A stretch of 64,000 nucleotides of DNA from Fratercula arctica (Eukaryota > Chordata > Aves > Charadriiformes > Alcidae): assembly GCA_947846985.1 (NCBI GenBank), contig CANTUZ010000004.1, forward strand, positions 55,653,672 through 55,717,671, written 5' to 3'. Position 1 is the stretch's first letter. Every line of letters begins with the position of its first letter. Positions 49,426 to 62,277 of this stretch are shown piece after piece. The notes under the pieces are model-generated. The model searched no databases. It saw only the letters and a program-made list of their open reading frames with translations, and had not been told where the DNA came from. The position numbers and the translations under genes are program-made.

Positions 49426-50918
49426 CTACCGCAACAGAGGCTGTGCAGGCCTGCTGGTCCTTGATTTCCTCCTTCTATAGAGGTCTTGGGAAGGCCCTTC
49501 CTGCCTGCAGTCAGCATTTCCTTGACAATGGGTCTTAACCTCATCCCTTAAGCATTTGTGATTATAATTACTAATGACTGGGGCATATTCCCATAGTTTT
49601 ATGCCCCTCAGCTCCAGATACTGCTGAGGTGCTTTAGAAACTGCACGTTTATCTCGGAGTTGTGCCCAGAGGCCAAGTTGGATGTCTGCTTAAATTAACG
49701 TGGACAGCAAGCTGGAAGGAGAGCCACATACCATCCTTCACTTCTCCTATGTAACTTCGGATAAATTGCATTTTTCTCTCCTTCCAATGCTATTAATATA
49801 GGTCCTGGGTATACCATAGTTCTACATGATACAGCAAGGCAAAGCGTTTATATCTAATTGGCAGAAACTCCTGAAACGGTTGCTGGTTTGTGTTTTTGTC
49901 CCTTTAACGTGCCTCGTTCATGAAGTGAGTTAGTTTTTTCATATTAAATGGCGAAAAAAGCATCAGGATAGATGGGTATGACAACAATGCCTTGTACAAT
50001 GTACAATAACGCTAGTGCCCTGGGTGTGTTCTTGGCCAATTGACCTGTAAAACAGGCATGGGAAGCCCTGGGGGTTTCTTCTTTGGGGGTTGGGACTAGG
50101 GATAGGGGGGAAAAAAAAAAGAGAAATAAAACTTTAGCTTCTCAAATGCAGAAAGAATCAGCATTGCAGTACAGGGGTAGAGAGGCGCTTGTGCAGGCAG
50201 GTATAGGCAGTTCAGGATAAAAGGATGCTAAAACTTTGCCAAGAACCTGTCTTGAGTTGGCTTGTGTAGCTGCTCCGCCTAAGGAACATTGAGAGCAGCT
50301 CACAGCTATGCTGGGATTCCTGGAAGAGGTTTCTCTGCTTTTCATTTCTGTACTAAATGGATTTGGGTTTTCCCTTGTCCAGTATGTGGCTTCATAGGGT
50401 TACATTTTCCTTGAATGATTGCCATGTGCCCGGCAAAAAGCAAATTATCCATATGAAAACAAGACGATTTTTTTGCTTCACCTGTTTGGATTTTTCAGAA
50501 ATTAATGAATGTATATGTGTTTATTATGTCAATATTTCATGCTGAATGCAAAGTAAAGATTCTACATTTGCCATAATATGTTTTTGTGCACTAAAGCTGT
50601 ATTATCTCTTATGTACGTGAATAAAATCTTATGTGCCCGGAATCGTGTTTACATTTTTTCAACTACGTTAGTTCATAGAAGAAATTTTCTCTCCCTGCAG
50701 GGGTTGCCTTTGTAGTTTCTTGAAGCACTGACCTCTGCTCACATCCTAAGATTTTTAGTATAAAGTTGATAATGACTTGAAATGATGTAGCTAATGTATT
50801 ACAGATATCTTACTCATTAACTTCTCATAAATATCCACATAATGGCCTAGGCTTAGAAGTAGCAAGTATACCTGCAGAGACTCCTGTGAAAAATGTGGAG
50901 TCAGAGTTTCAGAAGCAA

Positions 50919-50935
50919 TTTTTTTTTTTTTTTTT
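50919..50935. repeat. Poly(T), 17 bases
   Basis: Uninterrupted T tract in the upstream intergenic region. Confidence 0.9.
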
Positions 50936-51143
50936 GAGGTGCATCAAGGAATCAAGAGGTTAGAAATCCAAATCTGAAGTAGGCTGGTAAGACTCAGTGT
51001 GGTGCTCCTGGAGCTTCCATTTTTCATCTCATAGTGGGGGACAGAATTGATGAATTGTTACTTTTCCCTACTTCACTTAGTTTTCATTAACTTGGTTAAC
51101 AATTTTTTCGTGTTTCCACAACTACTTTGGCAGATTCTTGGGG

Positions 51144-51181
51144 TTTTTTTGTTTGTTTGTTTGTTTGTTTGTTTGTTTTTT
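51144..51181. repeat. (GTTT)n microsatellite
   Basis: A T7 run followed by six GTTT units and a T6 run. Confidence 0.95.
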
Positions 51182-53685
51182 GAAGGGAGATTTCCAGCCA
51201 GCTCAAGCTGCAAGTGCTCATCCTTTTGGGGAATCACAGCTGACTCCTATTTGGTGGCAGATTTGTTTGGAATAGTTGAAGAAGTCGCTGCTCCCAGCTG
51301 CCAGGTGGCTCTTCTCTTGAATGACTCGGTGGGGATCTGCCAATGTCAGTTTACATGGGCACACCTGTGGAGAGGGTAGTCCTTGGCAGGGGGTGGGCAG
51401 TGAGGGCTGACTGCTTCATTCCACCATACGAAATCTGCCAGAAAAGTCTGACACCCCTGGGCCTGCTCTTGGCACACATTGAGACATTTCTGAGTATTTT
51501 GTAAAGTCAAGTTTCGCTATGTCTTTTTTTCGAGAGTGTGAATGTGCCACCTGATTCATCTTCATAGCATTAATTACATAGAGACAACATGGACATCCTA
51601 TTAGGTTGCTTTAGAGAATTTTCAAACATTATTTATGTAGTTGATCACAGATACAGACAGTGGCTTATAAAACGTGTAACGATCGGTTTCTATTCCAGAA
51701 GGCTCATAACCTGCAACCTCCGTTCTCCAGGCATGTAGATGTTTACCGCTAGGCGTATGATATCAAAGATGTTGTTCACGTACTTAGAGTTGAATACTAA
51801 TGTTATGCTTAAGGCTCTGGGCCAGCATTACGATAACAATAAGCATAAATGACAACATTGTTTTAGGAAGGTGTGTGGACTTAAGGCTGGACTTCAGACC
51901 ATTAGCTAAGAAAGTAACAAAGAATCAAAGATTATGCTGTTACATTGCTCAGCATGTGGAATTTCTAAAATTCGTAGCAACTCTTCACGTTTTCATAGCT
52001 TTATTTACCATTCTCCCTTGCTCACCGACAAATATGACTTGAATACTGATCAAAAACACGCCCCTTAAATTTGCAACTCAGCAGTATAGCCTGAGGCACA
52101 TGTTAACAACTCCTTAGAAAGTATTTCACAGTCTTTTGGTATTTCCACATCACTTAGCATAGCATTGCATTTAGACACAAGTTTTGTCTGATGCTGAGTA
52201 GCCATCAGCTTTTCTAAAAGGAATGTTAAATAAAATACTTCTTTGTGCTGTGGTTTTTTTTTCCAGGCTGCAGCTGTGTCATGAAGTCCAAATGGTGAAA
52301 ACTGCTCCCAGATAGTCAAACAGAAATGGAACAAGAAGTTTGAAATGAGAATTAATGTTAAACATCATATCTGCTGCTATTATGACAAGACTTTAGAATG
52401 CCAGATGTCAATATGTAATTGCTTTAGGTATTCTGTATTATTAATACAATTATTATTACAATATTAGAAATTACAATTATTACAAATACCAACAAGATAA
52501 ATACTCCGCTTTGTGCCCTAAGAAATACTGAATTCTGATTCCAGCCAGACTCATGTGGGGTCAGTATCAGAATGCTGATCATCGAATCAGTGAAAATAGG
52601 CTGTGATGAGTAGTTTCTGACCCTGATATCCTGAAATACACTGAAAGCTAAAAAGTACAACAGTTTGAATTACTATCTTCATAGAAATACTATAGCAACA
52701 TGATCATTCAGTATCTAAAAATGCAAACATACTGAGAATTAGGGTGAAATTCTGTTTTCACTGACCTTTGTAGGGTCAGAATTTGTTCCAGATGGGTGAA
52801 AATTAAATTCCCTGAAGTTTAAGAGAATTTCATTCTGGGATGCCGCAATCCTGTAGTTCCTGTAGTTTCCCCAGGCCACACCTTATTCTCCCATCCTTTT
52901 TTCAGATGCTGGCACTCATGTGTTCCCATTCCTAGATGAGAGACCTAAACTGGGCCAAACCAAATTAAATTTTTGGTTTTCAATTAAATGAACGTTGGCC
53001 TGTTTCGCGGGACTGTTAAATGAGCTCAGGGCTTGGTGAGCCCAAAGGGTTGGGAATGTGTGAGAGGAAGGCTGCAAAATCAGCAATACAGCTTTAGATT
53101 ATCTCCAGCAGTTACAGAGCTAAACCTTGGTTATTTCTCTCTTTTACAGGTTCTTAGCTTTGTCAGAGAGACAAGGGAAAATCTGAGGGAAAGCCTGAGT
53201 GTCATGAGACTATTGGAATGGTGACCACTTGTGCATTTCACGTGCCCCAGCAATAAGAAATGGTTGCAGAATCCCCATCTCACTATGACCTCTGTGTGTT
53301 GTAAAGAATTGTGGGAGCCCTAAGAAGCCAATAAAAGGTAAAGGCTGTTGACACTTTAGGCTGAGGGTCATGTATGGACCTTTCTGGAAAGATCAAAGTT
53401 CTGTGCTCTTCTCCAAGAGGTATAATGTTCATCTCAGATGCTCTGAAATACAGGGTTATTTGTTAAAATACTGTTGTTGGTCCCTCTTCTCCAGAAACTA
53501 CATCCCTCTATGTTTGAATCAATACAGTTTTACCTGGAGCTATTAATGATACAAGAATATGTCCTGGTTACACTAAATTCTACCTCAATAAAGGTAGGTT
53601 TTGTCAGTAATACAGACAAAAATGTAAAGATGTATCTCTAGTACCCTCAGCTGTATAAAAGAAAGAAGGATATGGAAAATTCTGG

Positions 53686-53736
53686 AAAAAAAAAAGAAAA
53701 AAAAAGAAAAAAAAAAAGAAAAAAAAAAGAAAAAAC
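53686..53736. repeat. Interrupted poly(A) / (A8-11 G)n tract
   Basis: Runs of 4-11 A broken by single G over about 50 bp on the plus strand. Confidence 0.95.
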
Positions 53737-56202
53737 CCAAACCTGTTGTATCATCCCAGTCAGTGTTTTCACTAGTAATATAGCATTCTGTTTTGGACAT
53801 CTTGTCAGCAAGTCTCAGAAATAATCTGAGGAGATGACAAAATAATTAACAACTAGGGAGAAGGAAGGCATTTGGATACACGATGAAGTTAAATTGCACA
53901 GAAGTACAGCACAGGAATATAAAAGTGAATTTCAGAGGGACAGGCAGTTACAAGTGGTCCACAGGGAGGCAATTAGATCCTTTTCACCCTCTTAAGGGGA
54001 CAGTCATTGAAATTAAGAGCCAATTGATTTAGAAGTGATAGAAGGAGTGTTGTACAATTAACCCATGGAATTCTTTGCCACAGGCTAGCTTCCAGTCAAA
54101 TTCCTTCACCGAATTCAGTCACTGCAAAGGTAACACTTAAGATGACATATGTATATATACTAGAATACTCTCTGTTACTGCCTTAAGTAAGAAGAAGATT
54201 TTTTTCCTGATTAAAGGCATAAAGCGTACACCACCTGGGAATAGGTGTAAATTCCCCTCTGTGAAACATTACTTGAATGTGTTGTGGAGGTTTTATGTCT
54301 TAGAGCTTTGACTGTTGTCTGCAACATGATACAGGTTATGTGCTACTCTATTTTAATCTATTGAATATTATCCTGACTGAAACAGATGAGATCATGATCT
54401 TTTGTGATGGAGGCTTGGGAAACCATATATATTTATACCTTCATGTTCCACAGCAGCCTAAACCAAATTTAATGAGGCAATTTACAATTGTCAAAATTGT
54501 TGAGCAGTTAAAGCTCCCCTCTTCCTAACAAGCTTAAGTGGCGTAAAAAAGGATCTTTATTACACATGGGATTACAAGACAGAGTTATCGTGTAATGGAA
54601 CACATTATACATGTGTTACAATGACTGCTGTGCTGAAGATACTCTGGTGTTAGCAATGTTTCCACATCTACTGCCATGCACAGGAGAAGCCATACCTCTG
54701 TTACTCCTAACAACAAAAGGAATACGTAGCTTCTGAAGCAGGCAAGCTTTTGTTCTTCCCAGAGATGTCTTATATGCTGTCTGTAGTGAGACGCAGCTAC
54801 AACAAAACATATTATTTTCTAAATGCTCATTGTTAATTTGGTCCGACAAGAAAGGCTGTAATATTTGGTTACAGTGCTGTTACCAACATGAGGAGAAATG
54901 TGAAAGTATATTGGAGACAAATAAAAATCCTTGACATTTCCCATCATACAGAGAGTTTCAGTGATTTCAAAGAAGAGTTAAGAGCATGGCCTCACATAGA
55001 CTTTTTAAAAATGCATTGGCTTCCAGCTGTCACTCATGTACCTGGGATATCCCTGAGAGTTAGTCAATGTCCTTCATTTGCTGATGCTCTTGATGCCGTA
55101 TATGGGATTCAAATTTGACATCAGCATTTTATTTTGAGTCGTGGTGCTCTTTCCTACTTGTTGGCTTTGCAGCTGATAATCAGCCACTCCATTTATAGTT
55201 GTCACGTTTCGCTGGTGACATAGTCTCTGCTCCCTGTAGCATACCACTAATGCCACTGGTAAGACCTAAAATAATTTTGACTGCCATGTGACATTGGACA
55301 GTGTAAGACACAGCTCTCCAGGATGCAGTAACTCTCCCGTGCCATTCAGTGTACCTGCTTGGATTTGATGTGCTCTGATTTTTAACAGCTTGAATCCAGA
55401 CTAACGTTGTCAAAGCTGAGCATGTTAGGGAATGCCATTTAGGCCTCTAAGTAAGGTTGCCTCAATTTCAGGTGTAGTGAATATGTGCATGTTCCTTCGC
55501 CTCCATTAAGAGGGGTGTGTGTGCGTGTACCACCATAAAAATCAGACCTATAATAGAAACAGCTTAAACTAGTTACCTTGAGGCACCCAAATTTCAAAGT
55601 GTTGGTCTTCAGCCTTCTGATGGTAGCTTGCATATAGTTAAGGTTCCTATAACATAAGGAGTGTTTCTTATATCTTGAGGCATGAGAAGGTTCTTCCTCC
55701 TAACATTAATATTAATCTTGTACTGGAGATTGGATTGCTTTCCGAGAATTAGAATATAACACAGTTTCTCCATTCTTCGTTAACAAGCTCTTTAGGAGTT
55801 GGGTTCTTTTCTCATTAGTAGAGCAGAACCATACCCAATTAAGCAAATGAGGCAGACAAAGACTGACATATGCAAATTAGAAAGAAGCCTGGTAGGCAAG
55901 AGGAAGAAAAAGAGGCAAAAGACTTAAGAAAAGCAGTAGTCTCACAGAGTAATTCATCTGACTACAGGCAACTACTGAAAAGAGCGTGGCGAAGAAGGAT
56001 TCGCATCAGAAGATGTGATGATATATCCAGGAAAAGATGTAATCCAAAAAGCTTTCCTTAGAGCTCTGGAAGAGGGACTGTCTCAACTCCAATATGTAAA
56101 CCATTTATTTACATGGGCAATTACTCAGCCTAGCAAAGGGAACTCTTGATTGTGCAACATTTACGAGGACATACTTGAAATGAACTTCAGCCAGGTTGGT
56201 AT

Positions 56203-56697
56203 CATTTTTGTTGTCCCCTAATTGGGGTTTAGGTTTGTCCCTGGTGCGCAGGAGCCAATGAGCACTCAGAGCTGAGATCCCCCTTCTAACCTGTAATGCA
56301 GTTCTCTACAGAAGGGGGTGCCAAGCGATAGTTCACAAAGCTAGCAGACCTCTTCAGAGGGGTTGTAGGTTTTTATACAGTTTGCAACAAAGAAAAAGTT
56401 ACACAAAACTTCTTCGTTGGTCACCTTTCGATTATAAAACTAATGGTCTTCTGCGCATGCTCCAATTAGTGGCTAGTTCATTATACAAAGGCGGTCTGAC
56501 CTTAGCATGTAAGGTCTCCTTCCAGGGGTGTGATTTTTACTATGCTAATTAGCCTTAGGTTACCCTCGGGCAACCTCCTTTCCCCTCTCTCCCATCCCCC
56601 TAGTCAAGAGGTTATTCATCCTTGATGGCATTAGCTCATTCCTGTGTTATCTTGTGATATCCTGTTGTGACTCTTTACTTTTGGAGGACCACATTTT
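56203..56697. repeat. Target-site duplication flanking the second solo LTR
   Basis: Perfect CATTTT copies lie at 56203-56208 and 56692-56697, directly adjoining the LTR ends. Confidence 0.85.
56209..56691 (-). mobile_element. Solo LTR of an endogenous retrovirus (483 bp), minus orientation
   Basis: Read on the minus strand it begins TGGTCCTCC and ends GGGGACAACA. It is flanked by a perfect 6-bp duplication CATTTT (56203-56208 and 56692-56697). A TATAAAA box lies at 56371-56377 on the minus strand. Six-base duplications are typical of class II (ERVK-like) elements, so that class is inferred. No internal region or second LTR is present. It is not related to the LTR at 2942. Confidence 0.88.
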
Positions 56698-59600
56698 CCA
56701 TGTAGTGAAAATCCAATTCTGGACTATTTAAGTAACCTTCAGAGACTTTTGTTTTCCGTGCTTCTCTGAGCTTGATTTTTAAGTAGAGTCTGCCAAGACG
56801 ACCCCACTGAAAGGGGAATCAGAGCTTCTTAACTGAGAAGCTCCTTAAGTAAGATTAGATTAATTCCATTTATAACCCATTTCTTAAATGACTATGCTTG
56901 GGGAATTCAATGTGTTAAATGTCAGGAAACTCTTCCTATTGCACAGGAAGAAGTTCTAATGTGTTACTAATCCAAAGCCTGATATATTCAGTAAGAGTCT
57001 TTCCAATAACTTTAGGTCTCTAAAGTTCAAAGCTCTACAAATTTAATAGTTGCCAGACAGGGCAAAATGAAAACTTTTTTTTTTTTTTCTATTTCAGAAA
57101 ATGTATGTGTATTTATTGATAATGTATGTATATAGAAATGTATGTATGTCTAATGTATGTGCAAAAAATGCAATACTAAGTGACAGAACAAAAATTAAAT
57201 ACAGCGGTGAAGTTTCACATGGGCTTCTTAGCTCTATTCGTCTGTGGTCTGACATTATGATAGAGTTGTTTTTTTTAATGATGGAGTTATTCGTGCTTTA
57301 AAAGTGGATTGCTAAATATAGTTGATAATGATCCAAATTTCTCCTAGAATTTCTGGATCATATGTCATGACTATCTTTCATAGAGCCTAAAGACCCAAAA
57401 GCTAAAATCATCAACACTGAACTGTCTGGAAAGCGATGGTGGTCTATCTACTATAGAAAGACAAGAACTTACATCCTTAAGGGAATTTAATGTCTAAATG
57501 CTGTTTAAATTGCCTTCTTTCCACTGAAACCACTGAGAATTAGGTCTTTAAATAGAAGTTAAATCTCTCTGTGGTGTTGCACCAAAGTCATCACCTGCAA
57601 TATCTGTGTATATAATGGAAACACCATAAGGAGATATTAAACTGTTTTATCAAGTCATCTATTGATTGTTTTGCAATCTATGGGCATCTTTGTGCTATGT
57701 AATAATTGAAAATAGAGGAAAATAGCTTTTGGAACAGTTTACATGTGAGTGAATTACTGTAGGCATACACCTCTTTTGGATCACCTCATGTTAGCCAGCT
57801 GCTACCATATAAGTAAGAATTTTGTATTTTTAGAAAGAGAACTCTCTGATGTTGCTGAGGATTTGGACAAGATTGTTAATGATAGCACGTTGTCAGGCCT
57901 GTCCTTAGACAACATTTACTGGCGGTGACATTAGATTGTCCTGTGAGCCTGTTTGTTGGATGACATCTCATTAAAAAGGAAAAATTCTAGAAATGATTGA
58001 CTTTGTGACACAGAGTACTTCCTTTAGATGGTCACATCTTCACTTCTGTCATGGCAAATCCATGCAGAATCACCAGCTTACTGAGAGGAGTGCACTATAG
58101 TAATGGTAACAATTATTTTAAGCTGGAATTAATAAAAAATTGGTCTGCTGATTTCAAGAGTCAGCCCAATTAAATTAAATATATCAAAAAAGGAGATACA
58201 TGTGCCAGTAATGCCTTCTCACATGTTCACCCCTAAGTATCCTCTGAAAAATACTGTAGACTGAACTGTAGTTGCTCATGTAAGGTTGTTCTGTTTTGGT
58301 TTTTTCCTACAAGTTAAAAACTAATTCGTTTTCAGAGAAAGAGAGCCTTTGTTTTTCACCCTTTGGTTTTCACTTGATCCCTGCTTTAGAAAGTTCGGAT
58401 AGTGAGCAGTCCTGTGCTGATATTTGGCACATATGAATGTCATTCTCCTCTCTGCTCCTGAAAACTTCCTCGAGAAAACAGGGAGAGAGCAGACAGAAAT
58501 TCAGGTAATCCTGGTGATGAGAGACAGTTAAATGAGACATACCTATTAAAAAAAAAAATAGCTTTGACTACTGAGTAAAGCAGGGGAGTCAGGATATGAA
58601 ATCTGTTTTTATATATACTCACTATAAAAAAAACCTAGCTCTTGTAAGGCTCTGTGAAATCCCCTGATGAAAGACTTTTCATAAATGCTGAGAATTATAA
58701 TATGAAGTAAGCTGTCAAGACATACTGTCGTGCCATAGAGATCACAGGCATCCCATGAAGGAAGGAGGTGTGAGATGTCATTCAGAAGCCTTTATGAACC
58801 TGGTGTGGCGCTTGCTAGACTGGCAGAGCTTACCTGGGCTGGCAGAGTGCGTCAGTGGCGTGTTGTGAGTGACCCTAACATGCAACTGCATCCAGGGTTT
58901 CCATGTTACTGAGTGAGAGTCTGACCAGAATGTTTCTCTAACGTATATTAGTTATTTGATAATGAAGAAGTTTTGTTATTGGATAAAAAACATGATTAAC
59001 TGTGGTTGTTGAAGCTGGTTGTTATTATCCCTGTCTGCCTTGCTAATGTTAGGAAGAGGAAACACTTTCATGGCTGTTTCTCCTGGAGAACTCTCTGTTG
59101 TATTGATGTGGCTTCCCTTGCCAGACACACCAGAACATGTCTATACTGCAGCGATTGTGATGTGCACAATTTTGGTGTGCACATTTTAGTGTGTACAATT
59201 TTGATGAAAACATTTTCCAAGTGATATTTATAAGAGATAAAAATGTGTTCATCCCGGCTGTTTCTTTTGAGTGGTTCCAGTGTACAGGAAAGTAAAATGA
59301 AAAGGCTATTTGTGAGACTTGATACATCTCCTAGTGCTTAAAGTACTTTTTATGCTAAGACACAACATATGTGACAAAGGACAGTACCATACACAGGACA
59401 TACCATTCTGGAGGATTTCAGTACCATACTACCTAAAATAAAATTTCAGCTCTTCTCCAGTTCTTTGGCCTCCTTTCTGCACAGACCAACCTTCTTTATT
59501 CACAAGAAGTGTCTGACTTAAAAGCGACTATGTATTTGTCGTATCCCAAAACCTAGTTAAACTGTGATGGAGTTTTTGAAAGAACTCAGCATTAGCTTTA

Positions 59601-60689
59601 GTGTCAAAGGCAGTGGTCTTTGTACTCTTGACACCACAAGGAAGGTAATAAGCCAGGACCGAGCATTTTTAAAACCCTACTAACAACCAAGAAAGATCTT
59701 GGTACGTGACAGAGTAGTGAGAAGCAAGGCTCAACTCCAAGGCACTCTAGAGAATGTTTTCTTGCCAGATTTTTAGAATTTAGTGTTAAGTGTTTTGCAA
59801 GAGCTGTTGGTTTACTTAATGTAACAACATTAAGAGTTGTGACTGTTAAAAGCAAAGCTAAAGGAACAAACAAAACATTCCAGGTTCATACTTCGCTTTT
59901 AGCCTCTAATAGCTAAAGTTAAGTAGTAGTTAAGAAATATCATCCTCATTAAAATCATAGCATGGGTTTACAACGAAACTGAAGAGAAACACAGATAATG
60001 TTCTAGATTAGTAAACACCAACTGTTGAAAAATCAGTGCCAAAGAATATGGTTATCTGAGGTGAAAGATTGCTTGAAAGACTGGCTCTTCAGACATGAAA
60101 AAGCTTTGGTAGTTTGAATACTGACTGCTTTAATTTTCATTATTGTAGCTAGTTTTGAAAAGATCTATGTAATACAGTTGTTTGCAATACTGGATTACCT
60201 CATGCAAGCTATTAATTCATTCATCAGAAATGCTATAAAATGTTTCATCACCATCCTTGAGTTCTTGTTTAGCAGCTTTGGGGCTGCTGTCTGTACGTGC
60301 CTATGGAATACACTGGCTGTTCTGCCTGGTTGCCCATTTGCAGTTTGGCTTGTCTGTCTTTCGAAGAACTCTGCAGTTTCACTGCAAGATTATGCATGAT
60401 TGTGAGTGCTTTCTGAGTGACACATCTTTTTGGAACCTAAAAAGCAAACTATCCTATTAATCTTTTCAGTAATATTAGTTACACATTGCATTTCCATGGG
60501 ATGATACAGCAGTAGCATAAATAATAACAAATTAGTATATTTCTAAGGACAGGGCAACTGTAGCACATAGTTACCAATTACCTAGTTTACACATGAATTT
60601 GTAGCAGTACTGGCAACTGACACTAAATCTGTAGAAATCTGGGGTAGAATTGTATGTATAATGATCCTTCTCTTCAGGATGGAGTGTCT
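56698..60689. other. Intergenic sequence, no recognised gene
   Basis: AT-rich. Holds an 8-bp-arm inverted repeat GAGCTTCT/AGAAGCTC at 56822-56843 and the GTGTGCAC-type repeat at 59.16 kb. Nothing else supportable. Confidence 0.65.
59155..59206. repeat. Imperfect tandem repeat of a GTGTGCACAATTTTG-like unit
   Basis: Three successive diverged copies of a 16-18 bp unit (GTGATGTGCACAATTTTG, GTGTGCACATTTTAGT, GTGTACAATTTTGATG). Confidence 0.6.
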
Positions 60690-61186
60690 CACAGAATCAC
60701 AGTATGGTTAAGGTTGGAAGGGACCTCTGGAGATCACCTAGCACAGTCAGATAGAGCAGGTTGCTCAGAGCAGTCAGATTTTGAGTATCTCCAAGCATGG
60801 AGACACCACAACCTCTCTGGGCAACCTGTTCTTGTGTTCAACCACCATCACAGTAGAAAAGATTTTTCTTATGTTTAAATGGAATTTCCTTTATTTCAGT
60901 TTGTGCCTGTTGCCTCTTGTCCTGTTAGCGGGCACCACTGAAAAGAGCTCCATCCTCCTCGCACTCTCCCTTTGGATATTTATATAGACTGATAAGATCC
61001 CCCTGAGCCTTCTCCCCTCCAGGCTGAACAGTCCCAGCTCTCCCAGTCTTTCCTCGTAGGAGAGATGCTCCAGTTCCTTCATCATCTCAGCAGTCCCTCT
61101 CTGAACTCTCTTCAGTCTGTCCATGTCTCTCATGTAATGGGGAGCCCAGGACAGGATGCAGTTGTCCAGATGTGACCTTATCAATG
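60690..61186 (-). mobile_element. CR1 LINE fragment (3' about 500 bp)
   Basis: It begins CACAGAATCACAG...AAGGTTGGAAGGGACC on the plus strand. The minus-strand peptide shows IRSHLDNCILSWAP, MKELEHLSYEERLGELGLFS and LEGRRLRG. It is truncated within ORF2. Confidence 0.9.
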
Positions 61187-61478
61187 CGTGAATTGCTCAA
61201 GAATTGGAATTCAAAGGGCAGCATGAAGATTTAAATAGACAAGGGATGATGCTATTGAGGTTATACAGACGAAGAGCCAAGTGATGAGAGATGCAGGTGG
61301 GCGAAACTGAACAAATATGCAATGTGCTTTGAAATGGGAATGCATCTATAGCTACTTCATTAATGTATATTCACACTGTATCTTGGTTAATCTGTTTCCA
61401 AGGGTTTAATAATATTTAAAATACCAAATGGCTGCTAGCAAGTGTATTTCATTCTGTACATAGTACTTGAATAAAATA

Positions 61479-61555
61479 TCACAGAATAGCAGAATCATTA
61501 AGGTTAGAAGGGACCTCTGGAGATGGTCTAGTACAAGCCTCCCTGGTCAATGTGT
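61479..61555 (-). mobile_element. Short CR1 3'-end fragment
   Basis: TCACAGAATAGCAGAATCATTAAGG...GAAGGGACCTCTGGAGATGG is a reversed CR1 tail only. It lies 290 bp from the previous CR1 in the same orientation. Confidence 0.8.
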
Positions 61556-62012
61556 TTTAATACAATTTAGATTTGAACAGTCAAAGCCTAGTTTTGGTAA
61601 ACTCACTTAGAAGGAGGAAGCCCAGAGGGCACCTACTTCAGAGCCTTGTGACACAGGATCACACCACAAGCATTTAAGGAACTTAGAGTAATTTCACTCT
61701 TGTTGCTTTAATATCAAGACTAAATTATTCAAAGGAAGGACTACCATCTGGCTTTGCATCAACAGTTAACTTTGCCAGGAAACATCCGTTCTTGCATCAT
61801 TATGCTGTACCCAGCTCTTACACACGTGTAGAAAAGCAATTAAGAGCACATTCTCCCCATTCCTCTTCAATCCAAATTACACAGGCAGCACATTCAAATG
61901 TAATGTAACACCCGTAATTTAGGGCACCGAGTATTGATTTTAAACAACTTTTAAAATCACCCAGTTTATGAATCCCAATATACCACAGCAACTTATGTGC
62001 TAAAAGCTTTGA

Positions 62013-62038
62013 TTTTTTTTTTTTTTTTTTTTTTTTTT
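62013..62038. repeat. Poly(T), 26 bases
   Basis: The longest homopolymer in the window. It is 240 bp from the CR1 end and has no obvious element attached. Confidence 0.95.
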
Positions 62039-62277
62039 GGCTGTTGCTATTTCAGGAACACTGAGGTTTTATGGTCTAAAAACTTTTCTGGCAGATGGAA
62101 TTGTTAAATCATTCAGATGCTGGCTCTCTTGATGTAGAACAGTGAGTTTATAGGTATGATAGATTCTCAGACATGAACTTCAGTGCCTAAAAGCCATTAT
62201 TTAGCACATCAATCTTTGCAGGACTCATCACTGGGAAGACAGTGACAACCCTGACATGGCCAAGTACACTGCAGTAT

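Larger units (their letters stand above)
49246..56202. other. Intergenic sequence upstream of WDR1, no recognised gene
   Basis: AT-rich, with simple repeats at 49.4, 50.9, 51.15 and 53.7 kb. All open frames are short and not protein-like. No CpG island other than the WDR1 promoter. Confidence 0.7.

Noticed and set aside
50640..51480. Possible first exon of a divergent upstream gene
   Set aside because: No CpG island, no conserved-looking open frame and no convincing donor. Nothing beyond the WDR1 promoter suggests a second gene.
59604..59873. 89-codon minus-strand frame with a hydrophobic start
   Set aside because: AT-rich intergenic context and no recognisable domain after the leader-like start. 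Considered chance.
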